Positions 35,536 through 44,747 are shown, numbered from the stretch's first letter. The stretch: DNA of 64,000 bases from Marinirhabdus sp050859505 (GCF_050859505.1 NZ_CP193934.1:186001-250000); one strand, 5' to 3'. Translations and numbers: made by a program. Notes: generated by a model not told the origin, from the sequence alone.

Positions 35536-36402
35536 ATGTCTTGGTTTAAAAGAACAAAAAAAGGAATACAAACCCCTACCGAAGATAAAAAAGACGTCCC
35601 TCGTGGCCTCTGGTACAAATCTCCAACGGGAAAAATTGTAGATGCAGACGAGCTAGAAAGCAATTTTTACGTGAGTCCAGAAGATGGCTACCACGTGCGT
35701 ATAGGAAGTAAGGAATATTTTGAAATATTATTTGACGATAATAAATTTAAAGAGCTGGATAAAAACTTAGAGTCCAAAGACCCTTTAAAATTTGAAGACA
35801 GCAAAAAGTATGTAGACCGCTTAAAAGATGCCCAGAAAAAAACAGGATTAAAAGACGCCGTACGTGCGGGAGTTGGAAAATCTATGGGAAAAGATTTGGT
35901 GATTGCCTGTATGGATTTTAGTTTTATTGGCGGCTCAATGGGAAGTGTTGTAGGGGAAAAAATTGCCCGTGCAGCAGACCATTCGCTTAAAAACAACATC
36001 CCTTTTTTGTTAATTAGCAAAAGTGGGGGTGCGCGGATGATGGAAGCTGCCTTATCTTTAATGCAGTTAGCAAAAACAAGTGCCAAATTAGCCCAACTGG
36101 CAGATGCTAAAATACCATTCATCTCTTTGTGTACAGACCCAACTACGGGAGGTACAACTGCGAGTTTTGCCATGTTAGGCGACATAAATATTGGCGAGCC
36201 AGGTGCCTTAATTGGTTTTGCAGGACCACGTGTGGTAAAAGACACCACAGGTAAAGATTTACCAGAAGGTTTCCAAAGCGCAGAGTTTCTATTAGAACAC
36301 GGTTTCTTAGATTTTATCACCCACCGTAAAGATTTAAAACATAAAGTAAATCTCTATTTGGATTTGGTGCTCAACCAGCCCTTAAGAGAAAAGACAGCCT
36401 AA
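35536..36402 (+). CDS. accD: acetyl-CoA carboxylase carboxyltransferase beta subunit lacking zinc cysteines
   Basis: Beta subunit of the carboxyltransferase half of acetyl-CoA carboxylase, the first step of fatty acid synthesis. I start at MSWFKRTKKGIQTP (35536, 288 aa). The N-terminal region WYKSPTGKIVDADELESNF then YVSPEDGYHVRI lines up with the four-cysteine zinc ribbon of E. coli AccD, but none of the four cysteines is present. The catalytic crotonase-like domain is intact: SFIGGSMGSVVGEKI, SKSGGARMMEAALSLMQ, PTTGGTTASFAMLGDI and GFAGPRVVKDT. So it should be active without bound zinc, as appears usual in Flavobacteriia. accA is not in this window. Confidence 0.95.
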   Translation: MSWFKRTKKGIQTPTEDKKDVPRGLWYKSPTGKIVDADELESNFYVSPEDGYHVRIGSKEYFEILFDDNKFKELDKNLESKDPLKFEDSKKYVDRLKDAQKKTGLKDAVRAGVGKSMGKDLVIACMDFSFIGGSMGSVVGEKIARAADHSLKNNIPFLLISKSGGARMMEAALSLMQLAKTSAKLAQLADAKIPFISLCTDPTTGGTTASFAMLGDINIGEPGALIGFAGPRVVKDTTGKDLPEGFQSAEFLLEHGFLDFITHRKDLKHKVNLYLDLVLNQPLREKTA

Positions 36403-36403
36403 C

Positions 36404-36541
36404 AAAAAGAGGCTGTCTAAAAAGGAATACACTTTGGAATGTCTGGTTGAGCGCAGTCGAAATCTATTTTGACTATCGATATATTAAACTTCGACTGCGC
36501 TCAGTTTGACACTATCATTCCTTTTTAGACAGCCTCTTTTT
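36404..36541. terminator. large nested inverted repeat / bidirectional terminator
   Basis: The outer 25-bp arms 36404-36428 and 36517-36541 are perfect complements (AAAAAGAGGCTGTCTAAAAA plus GGAAT). An inner 14-bp pair TGAGCGCAGTCGAA (36448-36461) and TTCGACTGCGCTCA (36490-36503) is also perfect. It lies between the convergent accD and LRR genes, with A- and T-runs at its ends, so it can terminate both. The nested design and the TTCGACTGCGCTCA core, which I recall as recurrent between genes in Flavobacteriaceae, suggest a dispersed repeat element. Confidence 0.85.
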
Positions 36542-36558
36542 TTCCTGTTATTTTAAAG

Positions 36559-39500
36559 TTATTTCTTCACTACTCGAAACACCTTCTCCCCGCTTTCGGT
36601 GCTTACACGGGCAAAATAGATACCTGCTGCTAACTCTTCTATACTTAAGGTAACTTCGGTTTGTTGAAGGTTGCTTTTAGTTTTCAGCAATTGACCAGTT
36701 AGCGAGTACACATCAATACTCTGGATATTTTCAGTTGATGAAATAGTAATGATTCCTGTGGTTGGATTAGGGTATAATAAAATTTCCTTTATGTCTATTA
36801 TGTTATCTTCAACACCCAATTCGGTTACATATTCTACTGAGGTAAAGGCATTGGTATGATAACCATCCAGACTTATTTGTGGTTGAAACTGAACTCGATC
36901 TCCTGCTTCAATACCATTAACCGGTTTAAACCTAAAGGTAATGTAACCTTGTTCTTCACCACCCGAGCTCAATAGTGGAGCTAAGTTAATATCATTCATA
37001 TAAAAGTAGAAAGTGCCTTCAGCGAACATGGTAGTAACGGGATGACTGACAGCCATTACCTGTACCGTTTCCATATTGATATTGATAAAACCAGTAGTCG
37101 AAAAATACACTACGGCATTTTCAACTGCTTGTGGGGTAAAGTTGTCAAAACATACGGAAAAATAAAGATACTCATCAGCTTCATCAATTAAAATCTGATC
37201 TGGCTGAGAACCATTAAATAATGGAGCAAAAGGTTCGGCTTCAATAAAATCGGTAAAATCGAACGTATTATCTTCTGGTGTTGCATCGCCCGCAACAGGT
37301 TCAACTCGTGCAGTAAAATCTAATGAGTCTCCAATTTCGTTTAAAGGAGCTCCTGGCAAACTAAAACTTACATAAATAGATCCTGAGTTTACAGGGTTTA
37401 AAACCCCTAAATCCCATGTAGCACTACCGCTTGTCTGGCTGGTTGGTGCTGGGTTAGCGCTTATAAAATTAAGTTTGGTGTCGTTGTAGGTGTAGGTAAT
37501 CACGGCGTTTTGTGGTGTGGTGCCCGCATTTTCGTATACAATAGAATAGCTTACCCCTCCTTGTAATGTTGGCTGATTATTAGCACCCACGGCAATATTT
37601 AAATCGTTTACGGTTTGTGCAGCTTGTACGCAAAAATCTTCATTTTCTACGTTCCCATATCCTACAAAGGTATTGGTTGCCTCTTCAGGATTTACGTTAT
37701 AAATATTCGAAAAGTTGGGTAAATAGTTTGTATAAGCTCCTTCACCTACGTTTAATTGGTAATTCCCTGTTTCATTAGTAGCCGTTCCTAACATAAAATC
37801 GTTGCCCTGGGCAAGTACCAATCTATTTGGTATTGCTGAGGCTCCTGTTGCACAATTGTTACCGTCAAGATCGAAGCTTAACGCTCCTTCAATTGTGTTT
37901 AAGTCGCTTCCGGAAAGAGAGCAGTCTTCTGTGAAGGTTACATATCCCTCTACAGTATCCGTAAAATTAGCTGCAGCAAAAGAAGCATCGTCCACGCAAA
38001 TAAAACGCAGGTTTGGGTTGTTTTTGGTTTGTAAATCGCCGTCTACATTTCCTAAAAAGTATAATCCCTCAGTACACGTAGAACCACTTGCCATATCTGA
38101 AAGATCAATAGTACTGATATTCACATTTTCAAGGAACAAATTGTCCCATAACCGTAGCCAACAGAGGCTATCAAAGACACTTAAGTCTAACTCCGTATAT
38201 CCTGTACCGTGTAAACTTAGGGCTTTAATATTATTATTTTTGGGATAAATTAACTGTTGTGTAGGCATATACCTAAGTGAAAAATAGTTAAGATTGCTTA
38301 ACTGTGAAACATCTATTGTTTCATACGGCAAACCACTTAAAAGAAGGCCCTGAAGATTCGTGTTAGAATTAAAATCTAAAGTTAATGATGGCAAATAAAA
38401 TAAGTGAAGGCTATTTAATGAAGTTGCCCCGTCAATTACTATATCTATTAAACCATCAAAATATTGAATTCGCGCAAATTCTAAAGCTGTATTTTGACTT
38501 AAATCAATGGTATCTAACACAGTATTTTCTTGCCCTATAAATCGTGTTCCCGACAACTCAACCTCGATTAACTGTCTATTATTTGAGGTGTCTAATGATT
38601 GTAACGACTGAATACCATCCATGATTAGACTTTCCAATTGATTGCACCCGCTTAAATTAATGGTTTCAAGGTTTTGTTCACTTATATTTAATTCTAATAG
38701 TGCTGAATTATTTTGTAAATCTAAACTGGTTAACACATCACCACTCAAATACATTTCTTCCAGATTAGTATTGCTTGATAAATCAATGTTTGTAAAAGGA
38801 TAGTTGCTAATAGACAAATAACTAAGCTGTGTATTTCCAGATAAATCTAGCGATGGTAAACTTACACCTGTTATTATAAGTTCTTCCAGTTGTGTTTGAC
38901 TGGATAAATTTATGGATTGAATATTCTCTCCAAATGATAAAAATTTTAAGTTAAATGAGGCTATATCTATATCGGAAATATTTGTGTTTGCTATAGAAAG
39001 TTCTTGAAGGTTTAAGTTATTACTCAAATCTATTTCAGATATTTCTGTATTGCTAATCCTTAAAACTTCTAAATTCGAGAGATTTGAAACATTTAATTCA
39101 CCTAAACTTTCATTAGAAAAAACAGATACAGTATTTAAGTTAGAATAATTATTTAAAGTAGAAAAATCGTTAAAATTATTTGAAAATAAAGAAATCCTTT
39201 CAAGATTTGTGGTTTGATTAGGTAAAATTATCTCTTCTAAATCTCCTATTGTTAGGGAAATATTTTTCAGATTATTATTACTACTTAAATCAATAGACGT
39301 AAACGCATAATTTTGTCCAGTAATTTCTTCTAGATTAACAAAAGCCTCAATCCCAGTTAAGTCTGTAAATTGGCTGAAATTAGAAAATCTTATTTTCTCC
39401 GCCGCCTGTGCCTCAGAAACCTGTATTTCAGTATCTCCATTGGTATTGATAAGTGGGTTTATTTGATTAAGCAAATGCTCCTTAAACAGAGGGTCTGGAA

Positions 39501-39567
39501 TATCAACAATTTGAGAAATTGAAGTAGCAGATATAGCAAAGGCTAACAGGAGTAATATGTTTTTCAT
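36559..39567 (-). CDS. secreted leucine-rich repeat protein with T9SS sorting domain
   Basis: 1002-aa exported protein. Signal peptide MKNILLLLAFAISATSIS, then a calcium-site-like NTNGDTEIQVSEAQ segment, then about 20 leucine-rich repeats of roughly 21 residues built around LxxLxLSxNxxL (for example LDLSGNTQLSYLSIS). These resemble the LRRs of Bacteroidota surface proteins that mediate adhesion or protein binding. After about residue 550 there is a beta-rich, DUF11/CARDB-like stretch with NVAYTYNDTKLNF-type strands, and the C-terminus is a type A T9SS signal (LYPNPTTGIITI ... KVFRVVKK). I infer a surface-displayed binding protein; the ligand is unknown. Convergent with accD across a large palindrome. 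Confidence 0.9.
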   Translation of the reverse strand: MKNILLLLAFAISATSISQIVDIPDPLFKEHLLNQINPLINTNGDTEIQVSEAQAAEKIRFSNFSQFTDLTGIEAFVNLEEITGQNYAFTSIDLSSNNNLKNISLTIGDLEEIILPNQTTNLERISLFSNNFNDFSTLNNYSNLNTVSVFSNESLGELNVSNLSNLEVLRISNTEISEIDLSNNLNLQELSIANTNISDIDIASFNLKFLSFGENIQSINLSSQTQLEELIITGVSLPSLDLSGNTQLSYLSISNYPFTNIDLSSNTNLEEMYLSGDVLTSLDLQNNSALLELNISEQNLETINLSGCNQLESLIMDGIQSLQSLDTSNNRQLIEVELSGTRFIGQENTVLDTIDLSQNTALEFARIQYFDGLIDIVIDGATSLNSLHLFYLPSLTLDFNSNTNLQGLLLSGLPYETIDVSQLSNLNYFSLRYMPTQQLIYPKNNNIKALSLHGTGYTELDLSVFDSLCWLRLWDNLFLENVNISTIDLSDMASGSTCTEGLYFLGNVDGDLQTKNNPNLRFICVDDASFAAANFTDTVEGYVTFTEDCSLSGSDLNTIEGALSFDLDGNNCATGASAIPNRLVLAQGNDFMLGTATNETGNYQLNVGEGAYTNYLPNFSNIYNVNPEEATNTFVGYGNVENEDFCVQAAQTVNDLNIAVGANNQPTLQGGVSYSIVYENAGTTPQNAVITYTYNDTKLNFISANPAPTSQTSGSATWDLGVLNPVNSGSIYVSFSLPGAPLNEIGDSLDFTARVEPVAGDATPEDNTFDFTDFIEAEPFAPLFNGSQPDQILIDEADEYLYFSVCFDNFTPQAVENAVVYFSTTGFININMETVQVMAVSHPVTTMFAEGTFYFYMNDINLAPLLSSGGEEQGYITFRFKPVNGIEAGDRVQFQPQISLDGYHTNAFTSVEYVTELGVEDNIIDIKEILLYPNPTTGIITISSTENIQSIDVYSLTGQLLKTKSNLQQTEVTLSIEELAAGIYFARVSTESGEKVFRVVKK

Positions 39568-39822
39568 GAGTGAATTATATAATAATGGGAACGGCGGTAA
39601 AGTAAATAAAAAAACTGGATAACCAAATTTGTTTGTGCGAAGCGCATCCCAATCTCTTTGAATTTCAGCAAGAGATCAAACCAAAAACTTAAGCAACGAA
39701 ACCTATTATGCCATATATTTTTATAATTTTAAGTTTTTGTTTACGTTTCAGTTTTAAACACCCCTAACTTTAAACGTTTTAGTTTGTTTGAAGCCAGATC
39801 TATTTCAGCATAAAAAACACGC

Positions 39823-40629
39823 ATGTTTTTACGAAAAGTGACATTACTAATAGCATTCCTTCCATTTTTGGGTTTGTGCCAAGAACAAGGGGGACCGTGG
39901 TCGGTGTATTTTGAAAACAATAGTTATACGATTACGGCCGCCCAAAAACAGTTTATAGATAGCATTCAGAAACACTCCCTACAACGCACCGATAGTATTG
40001 TTTTAAAGGGATATGCCAGTAGCCCTGCAGACGCTACCTATAACTTAAAGCTTTCTGAAAAACGCGCAAATTCGGTAAAACAACAATTTAAGGACTACAC
40101 GACTATTATTGCCAACGGCTTTGGAGAATTAGAAGGTGATGAAGATGAGAACAGACGTGTAGATATTATGACGTGGCCCGTATATCAGGAAAATTTAGTT
40201 TTCAAGAGTAGTACCGCTAGTCCTACTAAACTTCCAGAAAAAATAAACGATTACACCAAAATAAACATAGGAGAAAAAATAGAATTAAAAGGAATTCATT
40301 TCTATCCCGGTCGAGACGATATAAGAAATGACAGCAAAGATGCCCTTAGTGAGTTATTGGCATTTTTAAAAGAAAACAACAACATCACCTTTAGACTCTT
40401 AGGTCACGTATGTTGCGGAAAAACACACGATCCTGGCAGAGATGGCTTTAATAACCGGACTGGAAAAAATAATTTGAGTGAAGCTCGAGCCAAACGAATT
40501 TACAATTACCTTCTGGACAACGGCATCGACAAAAAAAGAATGAGCGCCCGGGGATACGCCTACCGCTACCCTACTGGCAAAGGCGATAAGTATGACCGTA
40601 GGGTGGAGATCGAGATTATTTCTAGATAG
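39823..40629 (+). CDS. double OmpA-domain cell envelope protein
   Basis: 268 aa with signal peptide MFLRKVTLLIAFLPFLGLC. Two OmpA-like modules in tandem: the first (about 25-120) begins WSVYFENNSYTITAAQKQFI and ends with ENRRVDI; the second (about 155-266) begins GIHFYPGRDDIRNDSKDAL and ends YDRRVEIEI. Both have the NxxLSxxRAxxV/I helix (NLKLSEKRANSVKQ, NNLSEARAKRIYNYL) that contacts peptidoglycan, so I infer a periplasmic peptidoglycan-associated protein without its own barrel. The first module has degenerated somewhat. The TAG stop is followed immediately by a 13-unit 7-bp tandem repeat. Confidence 0.85.
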   Translation: MFLRKVTLLIAFLPFLGLCQEQGGPWSVYFENNSYTITAAQKQFIDSIQKHSLQRTDSIVLKGYASSPADATYNLKLSEKRANSVKQQFKDYTTIIANGFGELEGDEDENRRVDIMTWPVYQENLVFKSSTASPTKLPEKINDYTKINIGEKIELKGIHFYPGRDDIRNDSKDALSELLAFLKENNNITFRLLGHVCCGKTHDPGRDGFNNRTGKNNLSEARAKRIYNYLLDNGIDKKRMSARGYAYRYPTGKGDKYDRRVEIEIISR

Positions 40630-40720
40630 TGGTGAGTGGTGAGTGGTGAGTGGTGAGTGGTGAGTGGTGAGTGGTGAGTTGTGAGTTGTGAGTTGTGAGT
40701 TGTGAGTTGTGAGTTGTGAG
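40630..40720. repeat. 7-bp tandem repeat, 13 units
   Basis: Seven perfect copies of TGGTGAG (40630-40678) followed by six perfect copies of TTGTGAG (40679-40720), starting at the first base after the ompA-like stop codon and ending in TTAAAATTTA. Confidence 0.95.
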
Positions 40721-40762
40721 TTAAAATTTACAATCTAAAATCGTTATTCCAAAATAATTTAC

Positions 40763-40770
40763 TATTTTTG
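40763..40770 (+). promoter_or_regulatory. rpsO -7 promoter box TATTTTTG
   Basis: Exact TAnnTTTG match, giving a leader of about 50 bases before rpsO, room enough for S15 autoregulation although I see no clear pseudoknot. Confidence 0.55.
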
Positions 40771-40827
40771 CGCCCGTATTGCGATACTCGTAGTACATAC
40801 ATAACAATCATTTACAAAAATATTAGC

Positions 40828-41097
40828 ATGTATTTAGCACCAAAAGAAAAAGCGAAAATTTTCGCAAAACACGGTAAAGATGGCAAGGACACAGGTTCTG
40901 CAGAAGGACAAATTGCTTTGTTCACCTACCGTATTGAGCACTTAACAGGACATCTTAAAGCAAACCACAAAGACTACAACACAGAGCGTAGCCTTGTGAA
41001 GTTAGTAGGAAAACGTCGTTCTTTATTAGATTATTTAATGAAAAAAGACATTATGCGTTACCGTGCCATCGTTCAAGAATTAAAATTACGTAAGTAA
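40828..41097 (+). CDS. rpsO: 30S ribosomal protein S15
   Basis: Primary 16S rRNA-binding ribosomal protein. From ATG 40828 it is 89 aa (MYLAPKEKAKIFAKHG), the standard size; an upstream in-frame ATG would add 20 unrelated residues before the promoter position. Conserved stretches: DTGSAEGQIALFTYRIEHLT, HLKANHKDYNTERSLVKLVG and KRRSLLDYL. Followed by a terminator and then pnp, the common rpsO-pnp arrangement. Confidence 0.97.
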   Translation: MYLAPKEKAKIFAKHGKDGKDTGSAEGQIALFTYRIEHLTGHLKANHKDYNTERSLVKLVGKRRSLLDYLMKKDIMRYRAIVQELKLRK

Positions 41098-41109
41098 TTA
41101 TTGATTAGT

Positions 41110-41139
41110 AAAAGGGCTCTTACGAGCCCTTTATTTTTT
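41110..41139 (+). terminator. terminator after rpsO
   Basis: AAAGGGCTC (41111-41119) pairs with GAGCCCTTT (41124-41132), 4-base loop, followed by ATTTTTT. Confidence 0.85.
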
Positions 41140-41253
41140 ATGCTCGCTCAGGCGGGAAACTCTCTTCGAGAAAGAGAATATTTATTGAGAAGACCTTTTA
41201 TCTCCCGAATGGAGTCGAAGGAAAACACAGAAAAGCTACCCTTAGGTTTTTCA

Positions 41254-41334
41254 TTGGTCAAACCACAACAACACAACAACACTTGGCTTGAAAATCAAGC
41301 TTTGACCAATTAACTGCGTATATTCTTATGCGCA
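41254..41334 (+). promoter_or_regulatory. structured leader of pnp
   Basis: TTGGTCAAA (41254-41262) pairs with TTTGACCAA (41301-41309) and encloses a 5-bp hairpin GCTTG/CAAGC (41286-41300). A second hairpin, 41315-41321 with 41328-41334, ends 18 bases before the pnp ATG. In other bacteria pnp mRNA is self-regulated through a leader stem, so a similar role is plausible here; I infer this from structure only. Confidence 0.5.
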
Positions 41335-41352
41335 AAAGTGAAAAACAATTTT

Positions 41353-43590
41353 ATGATACCTAAAGTATTTAGAGAGGTCATTGACCTTGGTGACGGTAGA
41401 GAGATTTCTATCGAAACCGGAAAACTAGCAAAGCAAGCCCACGGGTCTGTTGTTGTTCAATCTGGAAAATGTATGTTGCTTTGTACCGTAGTTTCTAACT
41501 ACGAGCAAAAAGATTTACCATTTTTACCATTAACTGTAGATTATCGCGAGAAATTTGCAGCAGCAGGACGTTACCCTGGCGGATTCTTTAAAAGAGAAGC
41601 ACGCCCTAGTGATGGTGAAGTTCTAACCATGCGTTTGGTGGATCGTGTATTACGTCCATTATTCCCGAAAAATTACAGTGCCGAAACGCAAGTAATGATT
41701 CAACTAATGTCTCACGATGAGGATGTAATGCCAGATGCTATGGCAGGTCTTGCCGCTTCTGCAGCCATCCAGTTATCCGATTTCCCATTTGAGTGTGCTA
41801 TCTCTGAAGCCAGAGTAGGACGTATAGATGGTAAATTTGTAATTAACCCAACCAGAGCACAGTTAGAAGAAAGCGACATCGATATGATGATTGGAGCTTC
41901 TGCAGATTCTGTGATGATGGTAGAAGGTGAAATGGACGAAATTTCTGAAGAAGAAATGATCGAAGCCATTAAGTTTGCGCACGAAGCTATTAAACTTCAG
42001 ATTGAGGCACAACATCGTTTGGCCGATGCCTTTGGAAGAAAAGAAGTACGTGAGTACGAAGAAGCTCCAGATAATGAAGAGCTAGTGAAAAAAATTCACG
42101 ACATGGCGTATGACAAAGTATATGCAGTTGCAAAAGCTGGATCTACAAAGCAAGAACGTACCATGGCATTTGCCAATATTAAAGAAGAGGTAAAAGCATC
42201 GTTCTCTGAAGAAGAATTAGAGGAATACGGTGGTTTAGTTTCTGACTATTATCGTAAAGCTGAAAAAGCTGCGGTTCGTGACCTTACGGTGAACGAAGGG
42301 TTGCGTTTAGATGGTCGTAAGACCGATGAAGTACGTGATATCTGGTGTGAGGTAGATTACTTGCCATCGGTTCACGGTTCTGCTGTATTTACACGTGGAG
42401 AAACTCAGGCACTAGCTACAGTAACGTTGGGAACTTCCAGAGATGCCAACAAAATAGATATGCCCTCTTTTGAAGGAGAAGAGAACTTCTACCTTCATTA
42501 CAACTTCCCTCCTTTCTGTACAGGTGAAGCAAGACCTATTCGTGGAACCTCTCGTAGAGAAGTTGGTCACGGTAACTTGGCACAACGTGGTCTTAAAGGA
42601 ATGGTACCAGACGATTGCCCTTATACCGTACGTGTAGTTAGTGAAGTTTTAGAATCTAACGGTTCTTCTTCTATGGCAACGGTTTGTGCTGCAACTATGG
42701 CAATGATGGATGCAGGTATCCAAATGATAAAGCCGGTTTCTGGAATCGCAATGGGACTTATATCTGATGGAGCTACTGGAAAGTTTGCGGTATTGTCTGA
42801 TATTCTTGGTGATGAAGATTACTTAGGAGATATGGACTTTAAAGTAACCGGAACAGCAGATGGTATTACCGCTTGCCAGATGGACATTAAAGTAAAAGGA
42901 TTACGTTACGAGATTCTTGTAGCTGCCTTAAAGCAAGCAAGAGATGGTCGTTTACATATTCTTGGGAAATTAACAGATGCAATCGCAACTCCAAGAGCAG
43001 ACGTGAAAGACTACGCTCCAAAAATGGTAACAGTACGTATTCCTAACGATTTTATTGGTGCTTTAATTGGACCTGGTGGAAAAGTAATACAGGAACTTCA
43101 AAAAGAAACAGGCTGTACTATCGTTATTAACGAAGACCCTGTGACGGAAGAAGGAATTGTTGAAATTCTTGGAACAGGACAAGAAGGAATCGATGCTGTA
43201 TTAGCGAAGATTGATTCTATTACCTTTAAACCAGAGGTAGGAAGTGTATACGAAGTAAAAGTAATCAAAATGTTAGATTTTGGTGCTGTTGTTGAATATA
43301 TGGATGCTCCAGGAAACGAAGTATTATTACACGTTTCTGAACTAGCCTGGGAACGCACCGAAAACGTAAGCGACGTAGTAAATATGGGCGACGTTTTTGA
43401 TGTAAAGTATTTTGGACTGGATAAGCGAACTAGAAAAGACAAAGTTTCTAGAAAAGCATTGCAACCAAAACCTGAAGGATATGTAGAACGCCCACCAAGA
43501 GAAGATCGTGGTAGCCGTGACAACAACCGCGGGAGAGATAGTCGTGGCGGAGGTCGTGATAACAAAAGAGACGATAGAAAAAGAGATTAA
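41353..43590 (+). CDS. pnp: polyribonucleotide nucleotidyltransferase (PNPase)
   Basis: 3'-5' phosphorolytic exoribonuclease of RNA turnover. Two RNase PH domains (first about 10-145, second about 310-530, with GETQALATVTLGT and TCMD-like DILGDEDYLGDMDFKV), a KH domain (VRIPNDFIGALIGPGGKVIQ) and an S1 domain (GSVYEVKVIKMLDFGAVVE). The C-terminal tail of about 35 residues is rich in Arg, Asp and Gly, probably an RNA-binding disordered tail. I prefer ATG 41353 (MIPKVFREVIDLGDGR, 745 aa) over a GTG five codons upstream, since homologues start there. Confidence 0.97.
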   Translation: MIPKVFREVIDLGDGREISIETGKLAKQAHGSVVVQSGKCMLLCTVVSNYEQKDLPFLPLTVDYREKFAAAGRYPGGFFKREARPSDGEVLTMRLVDRVLRPLFPKNYSAETQVMIQLMSHDEDVMPDAMAGLAASAAIQLSDFPFECAISEARVGRIDGKFVINPTRAQLEESDIDMMIGASADSVMMVEGEMDEISEEEMIEAIKFAHEAIKLQIEAQHRLADAFGRKEVREYEEAPDNEELVKKIHDMAYDKVYAVAKAGSTKQERTMAFANIKEEVKASFSEEELEEYGGLVSDYYRKAEKAAVRDLTVNEGLRLDGRKTDEVRDIWCEVDYLPSVHGSAVFTRGETQALATVTLGTSRDANKIDMPSFEGEENFYLHYNFPPFCTGEARPIRGTSRREVGHGNLAQRGLKGMVPDDCPYTVRVVSEVLESNGSSSMATVCAATMAMMDAGIQMIKPVSGIAMGLISDGATGKFAVLSDILGDEDYLGDMDFKVTGTADGITACQMDIKVKGLRYEILVAALKQARDGRLHILGKLTDAIATPRADVKDYAPKMVTVRIPNDFIGALIGPGGKVIQELQKETGCTIVINEDPVTEEGIVEILGTGQEGIDAVLAKIDSITFKPEVGSVYEVKVIKMLDFGAVVEYMDAPGNEVLLHVSELAWERTENVSDVVNMGDVFDVKYFGLDKRTRKDKVSRKALQPKPEGYVERPPREDRGSRDNNRGRDSRGGGRDNKRDDRKRD

Positions 43591-43611
43591 TTTCTTTTTC
43601 TACTATTTTTT

Positions 43612-43649
43612 AAAACCGCCTTTCAGCAATGAGAGGCGGTTTTTTTTTT
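43612..43649 (+). terminator. terminator after pnp
   Basis: AAAACCGCCT (43612-43621) pairs with AGGCGGTTTT (43634-43643); the stem can extend into the 12-base loop, and ten Ts follow. Confidence 0.92.
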
Positions 43650-43712
43650 GCTATAAACGCAACTTTTTTCTCAGCAAGAGACTATAAAGTACTAAACCTT
43701 GAAAAAACTGCT

Positions 43713-44747
43713 ATGAAAAAGATCATGTATTTCCTGCCTCTGGTATTCGGCTTGTGTTTTATTTCATGCGAAAACGAACCCATTAATCCTGCACAAATTA
43801 ACACAGCTATTGTAGACGAAGAACTCTTTACCTTTCTGGAATTAATTACAGATGAACCCACAGATCTTTCTATTAATTGTATTGAATTTAATTACTCCTT
43901 CACGATTTTTAGTTTTGATGAAAACCTAGATTTGGCAGATACGCGCGCTGTATTTAATAATAAAGAGTTTATCGCGTTGCTAGAAGCCTTACCAGAAAAC
44001 TATTCCATTAGCGTTAATTACCCAATTTCCGGAACCCTAAACAATGGCGAATTAATTGAAATACCCACAAACGAAGAACTTAAAAATGCCATTAAAAAAT
44101 GCAGCAAAGAAGAACGCAAACGCCGGTGTAATAATACCTTGATAGCATGTACCTGGGCTGTGACTCCAGTAACTGGCAGCACTACCAATTTTGAAGGCGC
44201 TGCTTTTAAAATAAACCGAAATGGCACCGTACAGTTTCATTATAATACCGAGGTGTTCTTCGGAACCTGGATAACACTCTACATTGGAGAAGAATTATTT
44301 TTAAACATAGACTTAAACGATCATCCTGAGGTGGAAGGCTTCTGGGACTTTAATTGGAAAGTTGATTTATTTAGCGACGAACAGATTTTTATAAGCAACG
44401 ACACCCATTCGGTTCTACTAGAAAAAGAATGCAGTTTGCCTTGTACAGCAGACGGCTATCAGGTTTGCGAACTGAAGGATACACCAGGAGTTGCCAATTT
44501 CAACCTTCAAAAATACACCCCTTGCATCGCTGTACCTTCGACGCATGATGTACTATCCAGCATAACGCACAGCTTTTTTAGTACCGAAGAAGATGCGCTT
44601 ACTAACGCCAATGCTTTAACTCCAACAAACTATACCAATGTTGAAAATCCGCAGACTATTTTTATACGTATTGCCTACAACACTAGTGGCGAATTGTTGG
44701 AAATAACACAAATAACCATTGAAGCCGTACCTTGTACTGGCGGATAA
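43713..44747 (+). CDS. lipoprotein of unknown function upstream of ECF sigma gene
   Basis: 344 aa starting at MKKIMYFLPLVFGLCFISC (43713), a lipoprotein signal with Cys19; the open frame upstream crosses the pnp terminator and is not used. The mature part begins ENEPINPAQINTAIVDEELF. It contains a basic cysteine pair region KKCSKEERKRRCNN, then a beta-rich segment (FKINRNGTVQFHYNTEVFFG through FWDFNWKVDLFSDEQIFISN) that looks lipocalin-like, and a C-terminal part with more cysteines. I do not recognise the family. It ends 16 bp before a sigma factor gene, so it may be a sensor or target of that regulator. Confidence 0.7.
   Translation: MKKIMYFLPLVFGLCFISCENEPINPAQINTAIVDEELFTFLELITDEPTDLSINCIEFNYSFTIFSFDENLDLADTRAVFNNKEFIALLEALPENYSISVNYPISGTLNNGELIEIPTNEELKNAIKKCSKEERKRRCNNTLIACTWAVTPVTGSTTNFEGAAFKINRNGTVQFHYNTEVFFGTWITLYIGEELFLNIDLNDHPEVEGFWDFNWKVDLFSDEQIFISNDTHSVLLEKECSLPCTADGYQVCELKDTPGVANFNLQKYTPCIAVPSTHDVLSSITHSFFSTEEDALTNANALTPTNYTNVENPQTIFIRIAYNTSGELLEITQITIEAVPCTGG

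Noticed and set aside
35688..36320. 210-residue minus-strand open frame inside accD
   Set aside because: It is a shadow of accD; composition is biased and no motif is seen.
40630..40720. Possible CRISPR-like array
   Set aside because: The 7-bp units are contiguous with no spacers; a microsatellite-type tandem repeat explains them.
41101..41313. 70-residue open frame between rpsO and pnp
   Set aside because: It begins inside the rpsO terminator, has no family resemblance, and overlaps the pnp leader stem.
43098..43565. 155-residue minus-strand open frame inside pnp
   Set aside because: Serine/leucine/proline-rich translation of the complementary strand of the Arg-Gly-Asp tail, a frame shadow.
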